In this document: piece by piece, positions 13,430-19,741 of the stretch
Numbering within the stretch: position 1 is the first letter of the stretch
Layout: each line of letters starts with the position of its first letter
Assembly (NCBI GenBank): GCA_900752845.1
Contig: CAADWU010000147.1
Coordinates: 1 to 22,264 of the forward strand
Source of the DNA: Candidatus Gastranaerophilales bacterium
GTDB lineage: Bacteria > Cyanobacteriota > Vampirovibrionia > Gastranaerophilales > Gastranaerophilaceae
Reading direction: 5' to 3'
Length of the DNA: 22,264 nucleotides
The notes under the pieces: model-generated
The model's input: the letters and a program-made list of their open reading frames with translations, nothing else
Databases searched by the model: none
Told to the model about the DNA's origin: nothing
Translations under genes and position numbers: made by a program

Positions 13430-13777
13430 CTATTTTTTCAAAGCAATAATAACGTTGTAAATTCTTTCTACAAAATCTTGACTGCAATCTGAAAGTAAAC
13501 GGGTAATTTCTTTTTTCAAATTCTTTGTTTTATCAGTTTCTTCAACAAATGTTGGTTTAAAGAAAACATAAGATTCAACGTTAAAGAAATTTGAGGCATT
13601 TGAAAGAAGCTCACTTGAAATAAATGTTCTACCTGTTTCAATAAGTGCAATAGAATTAGGTTGCATTTTAAGAGCTTCTGCTAATTGTTCTTGAGTAAGA
13701 CCTTTAGCTTTTCTTAGTTTTTTAAAATTTTCGCCAACAATTTTTTTTATTTTATTGCTATCTGTCATATACAACAT
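13430..13777 (-). CDS. XRE-family HTH transcriptional regulator
   Basis: A 115-aa protein. The N-terminal HTH spans about residues 10-68: IVGENFKKLRKAKGLTQEQLAEAL, then the recognition helix PNSIALIETGR. The C-terminal part (DKTKNLKKEITRLLSDC onward) is helical and probably dimerises. It likely represses a small number of local promoters; the palindromes just beyond its 3' end are candidates. No Shine-Dalgarno precedes the ATG at 13777, and a second Met three codons later is an alternative start. It is divergent from the DUF1796 gene. Confidence 0.85.
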   Translation of the reverse strand: MLYMTDSNKIKKIVGENFKKLRKAKGLTQEQLAEALKMQPNSIALIETGRTFISSELLSNASNFFNVESYVFFKPTFVEETDKTKNLKKEITRLLSDCSQDFVERIYNVIIALKK

Positions 13778-13852
13778 TTTAGTTTCTTTTTTTGACCTCT
13801 TCTATTGGTTTAAAACAAAACTATTTGGTTAATATTTATAAAGGAGGCAACA

Positions 13853-14566
13853 ATGCTCAACCCGCACAAACTTAAAATGATACTCTGTAAAATATTTACG
13901 TTCTGGATAATTCCTGCAAAAACCAGAAAACTCGTTAGAGAATTCCTGTTCTGGTTTTCGCTTGATGATTATCGTCGTTTCAAGAATGCAAACTATCATA
14001 TTGTTTCCTTAGGCAGCAGTTGTTTATCACGGGCAATGCCCGTCGCCGCACGACTTAAACCAAGACGCTTTTACGGCGAAATGTCCTGCCCGTTTGATTT
14101 GTATTTTTCTACGGATTTAGACAGAACAATACGACTGATTGAAAACAACTTTTCAGATTTCTTCCAAAGCATTAATCTTGATGCGTTTCCGCATGATGAT
14201 AAATTAACGGTTAAACAATTTAAAAAACGTTATAAAAGCAGAATACAAAATTTTCTCGATATTCAAAATTCAGATAAAATCATTTACTATATTTATTCAA
14301 ACTACGACAAAGTGCCTAAAATTGCCCAAATAAAAAGATTATATCAAGTGTTAAAAGCAAAACGGGGCGCAAAACCTTTTGAACTGATTATTTTGACAAA
14401 CAGGCAAATTGATGTTGAAAATGTTATCCAGCTGCCTTACAGCATAAAATTTAATGACAGCAAAGCAATTGAGTATATTATTAACAGGTATAAAGATTAC
14501 GATAATAAATATACGGTATTTTGCAATTATATGAAGGAAAAACTAAAGGAAATTATTCACCCATAA
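13853..14566 (+). CDS. DUF1796 family protein (putative papain-like cysteine peptidase)
   Basis: A 237-aa protein matching the DUF1796 pattern: VSLGSSCLSRAMPVAARL with candidate nucleophile Cys57, then GEMSCPFDLYFSTDL and a downstream NNFSDFF. Family members often sit in surface-polysaccharide loci of bacteria; their chemistry is not proven. The N-terminus holds an aromatic hydrophobic stretch (FTFWIIPAKTRKLVREFLFW) but no clear signal peptide. A near-perfect AAAGGAGG lies six bases before the ATG. Its 3' end overlaps the convergent HIT gene by 14 bp. No glycosyltransferase is next to it here. Confidence 0.7.
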   Translation: MLNPHKLKMILCKIFTFWIIPAKTRKLVREFLFWFSLDDYRRFKNANYHIVSLGSSCLSRAMPVAARLKPRRFYGEMSCPFDLYFSTDLDRTIRLIENNFSDFFQSINLDAFPHDDKLTVKQFKKRYKSRIQNFLDIQNSDKIIYYIYSNYDKVPKIAQIKRLYQVLKAKRGAKPFELIILTNRQIDVENVIQLPYSIKFNDSKAIEYIINRYKDYDNKYTVFCNYMKEKLKEIIHP

Positions 14567-14858
14567 TATGCAGATGAAGGTGGAATACTTCCTGTCCTGC
14601 TTCTTTTCCTGTATTAATCAATGTTTTGTAAGATTTCAGCCCGATTTTTTTAGTTGTTTCTTTAACAGCCATAAGCAATTCACCCATAAGGTTTTTGTCT
14701 TCAAGCTCGTTCAATGATGCAACGTGAACTTTCGGAACCACAAGCAGATGCACGTGAGCTTTAGGGTTAATGTCTTTAAACACAACCGCATAATCGTTTT
14801 CATAAACAAATTCTGTGTTAAAATCGCCGTTTATAATTTTACAAAAAATACAATCCAT
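14553..14858 (-). CDS. HIT-family nucleotide hydrolase (HINT-like)
   Basis: A 101-aa HIT domain. The N-terminal CIFCKIINGD has the two Cys of the usual zinc site. VVPKVHVASLNEL and the catalytic triad HLHLHIMG (His-x-His-x-His) are intact. HINT proteins hydrolyse purine nucleoside phosphoramidates or adenylated Lys/amine conjugates. The protein stops two residues after the triad, about ten short of typical relatives that continue into GGR and a Trp-containing tail, perhaps because of the convergent overlap with the DUF1796 gene. GAGAGGAA precedes the ATG. Confidence 0.9.
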   Translation of the reverse strand: MDCIFCKIINGDFNTEFVYENDYAVVFKDINPKAHVHLLVVPKVHVASLNELEDKNLMGELLMAVKETTKKIGLKSYKTLINTGKEAGQEVFHLHLHIMGE

Positions 14859-14913
14859 AAAATAATTCCTCTCTTTTGAATTAGTTTATAATGACAGGTC
14901 ATAAAAATCAATC

Positions 14914-16620
14914 TTATATAATTCTTTTTTCTGTAACCTCAGGAGTTAATTCAAATTTATTATCATTAAGGCTCAGATACTGTCTGAAAAGTGAGCCGAA
15001 ATTATCATTAATTGTCATAAACCTCAGGGAAATATCATCGTGAAAAACAAATCCGCTCAGGTTTTTATTAATATACTTATCAGGCAGAACTATTGTATAA
15101 AATTTGTTCATCCTTACAGGTTCATAGACGCCTGTAAGAGGGTTTCTCACCTCGATTGCTTCCTTATACGGTTTGTCAATTTCGTAATTGTTTATTTTTT
15201 CCATAAGTGTTCTGTTCACTTTGATGTCTGACCAGTGGATTATGCCGTTTTGCTTTGGATAATCAATATTGTTCAGGACATTCTGGGTAATCAGATAAAC
15301 AAGTTCTTCGCCCGTAACAGAGCCTTTTCGTATATTTGAAAGTTCTTCGTTTGCTCCTCCGAAAAGTTTTATTAAATCAAGATTGGTAAATACATCCGAA
15401 CCCGGCTGCATTATGCCGCCTCTGAACATTTCTGACGGTATACCAACTGCATCAAGCTTTTTGTATTTAATTCGTAAAGCTTCTTTGATAGCTGTTGTTG
15501 TGTAATTAACAAATACTTTGTCTGAATGCCTAATTGCTTTGTCAAAAACAAGCTCATCAGAGTATTCCTCAAAACCTTTCAGGTCGATTATCGGTTTAAT
15601 GTCTTCGCCGATATTTTTTTTGACAAATTCCATTAGTGCTTTGTCTTGCAGTGCTTCCTGCTTATAATCTTTTGTGTCATATTTTTTGAAGTGAATATCT
15701 TCCAATTTGCCATAATCGTCGAATTTTAATTTAAAACTTTTCATAAATTTGTTATTATCGCCCAGTGAAGAAATAAGAGTATTGTTTACGTAAATATCTG
15801 ATTTTTTGTGGTCGTGTGCGTTTAAAATAAGGTTAATATCAGGAATTTCTTCTGCGATAGCAGACGAGATTTTGTTGCCTAAATGAGAGAGAAGTATTAC
15901 TGAACCGTCAGGATTTTTTTCTTTAAAATCTTTTATTATATATTTCAAAACGCTGTAAGTTTTTGTGAAATCTTGTTTTTCAACTTCACTGTCGCTTTTA
16001 TCCAAAAGGTCATAAAAAACAGTACCTGACATGTGTTTGCTGTTAAATTTTTCTCTCGGTATGGTTGCTCCGAGAACAAGAACTTTGTTTATAATTTCGG
16101 GATTTTTGTCATCTGGAATTTCGTAAATCTTTGAAGTCACCATATTAGAGTTTTTCTTCATTGACTGTTTTACAAGCGGTGATTTTGAAATATTAACGTT
16201 TGACATAACGGTAGTCATATGGGTATTAGAAAGTTTTCTGTATAGCCATTTGTCGCCTGCTTCCAAATCGTGGTTACCCGGAGTGAATACGGTATCGAAT
16301 TTTGCATTGAAATCTGCGGAGTTTTTTACGGACAAAATCATCCTTGCCAAATAATTAAATTGTATATCTCCTATAGTTTTATCTTTTTTGGTAAGCAGTC
16401 CTTGTTTTTCAGGATACATAAAATAATCGCCTGCTATTGCAAATAGGTTCATTGTGCTTTTTTCATCGGATTTTTCAAAAATATCAGAGCTGTTTTCCTG
16501 AACAGTTTTAATCAGGTGAGGGATGCTTAAAATACTGCCGTGATTATCGGCAGTCGCTGCTATATTCAGTTGTGCAGACTGAAAATTAATATTGCTTCTG
16601 TCAATTTTGTTAATTTGCAA
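14914..16620 (-). CDS. 5'-nucleotidase/cyclic phosphodiesterase-like metallophosphoesterase
   Basis: A 568-aa two-domain phosphoesterase of the UshA/CpdB type. Metal-binding motifs: ATADNHGS (22-29), AGDYFM (64-69), TPGNHDLEAG (113-122), LLSHLGNK (243-250) and LNAHDHKKS (266-274). The C-terminal nucleotidase domain is recognised from SEMFRGGIMQPGSDVFTNLD and GSVTGEELVYLI. Unlike most relatives it lacks an export signal; it begins with a polar QINKIDRSNINFQS segment. Start is TTG with AAAGGGA upstream; no upstream in-frame ATG is seen. Function is probably release of phosphate from nucleotides, but specificity and location are open. Confidence 0.8.
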   Translation of the reverse strand: MQINKIDRSNINFQSAQLNIAATADNHGSILSIPHLIKTVQENSSDIFEKSDEKSTMNLFAIAGDYFMYPEKQGLLTKKDKTIGDIQFNYLARMILSVKNSADFNAKFDTVFTPGNHDLEAGDKWLYRKLSNTHMTTVMSNVNISKSPLVKQSMKKNSNMVTSKIYEIPDDKNPEIINKVLVLGATIPREKFNSKHMSGTVFYDLLDKSDSEVEKQDFTKTYSVLKYIIKDFKEKNPDGSVILLSHLGNKISSAIAEEIPDINLILNAHDHKKSDIYVNNTLISSLGDNNKFMKSFKLKFDDYGKLEDIHFKKYDTKDYKQEALQDKALMEFVKKNIGEDIKPIIDLKGFEEYSDELVFDKAIRHSDKVFVNYTTTAIKEALRIKYKKLDAVGIPSEMFRGGIMQPGSDVFTNLDLIKLFGGANEELSNIRKGSVTGEELVYLITQNVLNNIDYPKQNGIIHWSDIKVNRTLMEKINNYEIDKPYKEAIEVRNPLTGVYEPVRMNKFYTIVLPDKYINKNLSGFVFHDDISLRFMTINDNFGSLFRQYLSLNDNKFELTPEVTEKRII

Positions 16621-16706
16621 GTTATGTAAATCCCTTTTGTACTTTAAAAGCCGTAAATATTTTTTTTGTTATGTAAATTATTATAACTTAAAAATATGTT
16701 ACTAAC

Positions 16707-16735
16707 TTGCCATTCTGTTTTATGTAAAGTAAAAT
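16707..16735 (+). promoter_or_regulatory. Promoter of the beta-lactamase-fold/ldpA operon
   Basis: TTGCCA (16707-16712), 17 bp, TAAAAT (16730-16735). The leader is about 35 nt and carries GGGAGGA about 12 bases before the ATG, farther than usual. On the minus strand TATAAT (16685-16680) may serve the divergent phosphoesterase gene. Confidence 0.65.
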
Positions 16736-16776
16736 AATTCTTACTTGGGGAATCCTTTGGGAGGAATTTAATATTT

Positions 16777-17967
16777 ATGCCGGAATTAGCCAGACGACAA
16801 TACGATAATCGCTATGCTATACGAAATTACAATTACCCGTCGCAGGGTGTTGTGCGTGAAATGCCAAGACACACACAAAAGGTATATGAAAGACCTGTTT
16901 ATACAAAACGCACCGTTGATAAGAAAAAGGTAGAACGCAACTATTTTATTCACAGAGTAATTTCTGTTGCGGTTGTATCTTTAATCGGACTTTCAATTCT
17001 GCCGTTCGGATTTAATAAAGTTACAAAAATGATGTTTAATCCGACACCGTATAAAGAAGTAAAAGCTGATTATCAGCAGATACTTTTTCCGACATCAAAT
17101 TATATTTCCAATCACTGGATAATGGGGCAGCGCTCATTGAGAGGTGCAGAAGTACGCAGACCTCAAATGACATTTTTAAACGAAGGTAACAGACTTTCAG
17201 GGCTTGAAAATCAACTGAAAAATCTCTCAGCAATGTATCCTTCAATTCACCCTTCAATTTATGTTTGGGATTATGAAACGGGAAATTTTGCAGATGTCAA
17301 TGCTGATGAAGTTTTCCCGACAGCAAGTATTATAAAGCTTCCTGTATTGGTTCAGCTGTTCCGCTCTATTGAAAAAAATCAATTAACCATATATGATGAA
17401 ATGCCTTTGACGGAATATTACAGAACTGAAGGTTCCGGAAGCCTCCAGTTTAAAGCCGCAAATTCTACATATACAATTGATACTCTTGCAAGAATGATGA
17501 TAACAGAGTCTGATAATTCTGCTACAAACATGATTATGGCTCGTTTAGGCTCAATGACTGACATAAATCAGGGGTTGAGAGAATGGGGATTGAAACATAC
17601 TTACGTTCAAACCTGGCTGCCTGACTTGGGCGGTACAAACCATTCTACAGCACGTGATATGGCAACTATTCTTTATAATATTGATAACCCTGATTTCTTA
17701 AGTACAAGTTCAAGAGAAAAGATATTTGATTATATGGGACATGTACACAACAACCGTTTAATTGCGGCAGGATTGCCTACAGGTGCCGAATTTTTGCATA
17801 AAACAGGCGATATCGGAAAAATGCTCGGTGATGCGGGAATAGTTTTTGCGCCGAACGGAAAAAAATATATTGTGGTTATTTTTGCTAATCGCCCTCACAA
17901 TTCACCTTTGGGAAAAGAGTTTATAGTTAAGGCTTCAGAAACTATTTATAATAACATGGTGAGATAA
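16777..17967 (+). CDS. Membrane-anchored class A beta-lactamase-fold serine hydrolase
   Basis: A 396-aa protein with a basic cytoplasmic N-terminus, one membrane helix at about 58-78 and an extracytoplasmic catalytic domain. All three serine-hydrolase motifs are visible: SIIK (184-187), SDN (245-247) and KTG (342-344). The omega-loop region reads TWLPDLGGTNHSTARDM and lacks the deacylating Glu of true class A beta-lactamases (ExxLN). A peptidoglycan peptidase/esterase role is therefore as likely as antibiotic resistance. It overlaps the next gene by one base (TAATG), indicating translational coupling. Confidence 0.8.
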   Translation: MPELARRQYDNRYAIRNYNYPSQGVVREMPRHTQKVYERPVYTKRTVDKKKVERNYFIHRVISVAVVSLIGLSILPFGFNKVTKMMFNPTPYKEVKADYQQILFPTSNYISNHWIMGQRSLRGAEVRRPQMTFLNEGNRLSGLENQLKNLSAMYPSIHPSIYVWDYETGNFADVNADEVFPTASIIKLPVLVQLFRSIEKNQLTIYDEMPLTEYYRTEGSGSLQFKAANSTYTIDTLARMMITESDNSATNMIMARLGSMTDINQGLREWGLKHTYVQTWLPDLGGTNHSTARDMATILYNIDNPDFLSTSSREKIFDYMGHVHNNRLIAAGLPTGAEFLHKTGDIGKMLGDAGIVFAPNGKKYIVVIFANRPHNSPLGKEFIVKASETIYNNMVR

Positions 17968-18893
17968 TGCTGAAAGAGCTTTTGGAAGCAAAAAAGTGTT
18001 TTAAACTGGTTTGCGGTGCAGGAAACGAAGATGCATCAGAGGTTGAAAAACTTGTTGCTCTGTATTCGGCTGCAGGTTGCAGGTTTTTTGATTTATCCGC
18101 AAAACCTGAAATTGTTGATGCGGCAAAATGCGGGCTGGCGGACAGAGAAGGTTATTTATGCGTAAGTGTGGGGATAAAAGGTGATCCTCATGTCAGAAAA
18201 GCTCAAATAGATTACGAAAAATGTGCAGGCTGTCACAAATGCGAAGAAATCTGTCCGCAAAAAACAATTAAACATTGCAAAGTTAAAACTTCTCGTTGCA
18301 TCGGGTGTGGAAAATGTTATTCTGTTTGCAGACATGGAGCAGTGTCTTTTTTATCGGAAAACAAAGATTTGAGAGAAGTACTTCCACCTCTGATTGAAAA
18401 AGGAATTGATTGTATAGAGCTTCATGCAATGGGTGATAATGATGATGAAGTTTATGAAAAATGGGGTTATATCAACCAGATTTATGACGGCATTTTGAGT
18501 ATTTGCACGGCACGTGGGCATTTATCTGAAGAAAAAATGATTTCCCGAATAAAAGAAATGATTTCTTTGAGAAAACCTTACACAACAATAGTTCAGGCTG
18601 ACGGTTTTCCTATGAGCGGTGGAAAAGATGATTTTAAAACTACTTTGCAGGCTGTAGCTACTGCGGAAATCGTTCAGAATGCAAAATTGCCGGTATACAT
18701 AATGCTTTCAGGAGGAACAAATTCCAAAACAGCAGAGCTGGCTAAAATGTGTTCAATAGATTATAACGGGATAGCAATCGGAACATTTGCCAGAAAAATA
18801 GTGAGCAGATATATTGAAAGAGAAGATTTTTTACGTAACGAGTATGTTTTTAATGAAGCGTTAAAATTAGTAAGACCTCTAATAAATTTATAA
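17967..18893 (+). CDS. ldpA: LdpA-like 4Fe-4S protein
   Basis: A 308-aa protein. The N-terminal KCFKLVCGAGNEDASEVEKL and the phrase DPHVRKA match my memory of cyanobacterial LdpA (GHWFKLICGAS... DPHFRKA). Two ferredoxin-type clusters follow: C86-x2-C89-x2-C92-x3-CP and C111-x2-C114-x2-C117-x3-C. The C-terminal half looks like a TIM-barrel-type domain with GGTNSKTAELAK. In cyanobacteria LdpA senses redox state and feeds light information into the circadian clock; no kai genes are in this window, so its role here must be something else or older. It is coupled to the beta-lactamase-fold gene by a one-base overlap. Confidence 0.75.
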   Translation: MLKELLEAKKCFKLVCGAGNEDASEVEKLVALYSAAGCRFFDLSAKPEIVDAAKCGLADREGYLCVSVGIKGDPHVRKAQIDYEKCAGCHKCEEICPQKTIKHCKVKTSRCIGCGKCYSVCRHGAVSFLSENKDLREVLPPLIEKGIDCIELHAMGDNDDEVYEKWGYINQIYDGILSICTARGHLSEEKMISRIKEMISLRKPYTTIVQADGFPMSGGKDDFKTTLQAVATAEIVQNAKLPVYIMLSGGTNSKTAELAKMCSIDYNGIAIGTFARKIVSRYIEREDFLRNEYVFNEALKLVRPLINL

Positions 18894-18904
18894 TTATGTT
18901 TTCG

Positions 18905-18913
18905 TGTTAAAAT
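18905..18913 (+). promoter_or_regulatory. Extended -10 giving a near-leaderless aldolase mRNA
   Basis: TGTTAAAAT is an extended -10 that ends eight bases before the ATG of the next gene. No Shine-Dalgarno is present. Confidence 0.45.
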
Positions 18914-18921
18914 GATTTATT

Positions 18922-19692
18922 ATGACAAAGATTTTGGATTGCACATTGCGTGACGGCGGACACGTTAATAACTGGGAATTTAGCAATGAATGTGTTCTTG
19001 CAACGTTACATGCCGCAGAAATCACAGGGATTGAATATTTTGAGGCAGGATACAATATGCCTGAATGCATTAAATCTTCTAAGACAAAGCTTGTTGCAAT
19101 GGTCGATGCTAAAAATATTCAGCCTGTTAGTTTAATTGCGGATTGTGTCAGGGTTGCGTGTTATCCTCATCAGATTATTACGGCTGTTAAAGCTGTTGAA
19201 GATTTTCATAATCAAGGGTTTGAAGTGTTTTTGCATCTTATGACTGCCGACAAATTTGAGGATTATGAGCTTTTAAAAAACTGGAAAAATAAAGATATTT
19301 TGATCTCAATTTATTTTGCAGACAGTTTTGGTGCTTTTATGCCGTCAGATGTTGAAAGAATTTATAAAAAACTCCAAAATTGCGGATTTGAAAAAATAAG
19401 TTTTCATGCACACAACAATTTGCAGCTGGCTTTTACTAATACTATAAAAGCAATTGAGCTTGGCGCATACAGTGTTGACGGTTGTATTTTCGGAATGGGC
19501 AGAGGGGGCGGAAATCTGCCTCTGGAATTGCTTTTAAAATATTTGCATAAAGATTTTGAACCATATTTAGAACTTATTAAAAAATATTATCTTCCTATAT
19601 ATAATCAATACGGCTGGGGATATGGATATGATGCCTTAATCGGCGGATTAAAAAATGTACATCCCGATAAAGTAAGTCAAGCAATCGTATGA
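18922..19692 (+). CDS. DRE-TIM metallolyase (HMG-CoA lyase/4-hydroxy-2-oxovalerate aldolase-like)
   Basis: A 256-aa single TIM-barrel domain. ILDCTLRDGGHVNNWEF carries the Arg-Asp-Gly-Gly signature for metal and substrate binding. SFHAHNNLQLAFTNTIKAI supplies the metal-binding His-x-His-Asn. DGCIFGMGRGGGNLPLELLL is the conserved late-barrel loop. It lacks the C-terminal extension of MhpE-type aldolases that binds the dehydrogenase partner. Relatives of this short form are found in surface-sugar loci and scattered elsewhere; the substrate cannot be told from sequence. It is 28 bp downstream of the ldpA-like gene but appears to have its own promoter. Confidence 0.8.
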   Translation: MTKILDCTLRDGGHVNNWEFSNECVLATLHAAEITGIEYFEAGYNMPECIKSSKTKLVAMVDAKNIQPVSLIADCVRVACYPHQIITAVKAVEDFHNQGFEVFLHLMTADKFEDYELLKNWKNKDILISIYFADSFGAFMPSDVERIYKKLQNCGFEKISFHAHNNLQLAFTNTIKAIELGAYSVDGCIFGMGRGGGNLPLELLLKYLHKDFEPYLELIKKYYLPIYNQYGWGYGYDALIGGLKNVHPDKVSQAIV

Positions 19693-19714
19693 TGGCATTT
19701 GTTGATAAAGAAAT

Positions 19715-19720
19715 TATAAT
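19715..19720 (+). promoter_or_regulatory. -10 element before clpB
   Basis: A perfect TATAAT, about 20 bases before the clpB ATG. A -35 and a CIRCE-type heat-shock operator are not visible. Confidence 0.4.
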
Positions 19721-19741
19721 CGTCTAAAAGGGGAATTTGGA

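Noticed and set aside
13430..13777. xre and its promoter region as an invertible switch
   Set aside because: I looked for inverted repeats flanking the gene (near 13420-13435 and 13770-13790) and saw none long enough, and there is no recombinase gene nearby.
19692..19741. CIRCE heat-shock operator before clpB
   Set aside because: No TTAGCACTC-n9-GAGTGCTAA-like sequence is present in the short upstream gap.
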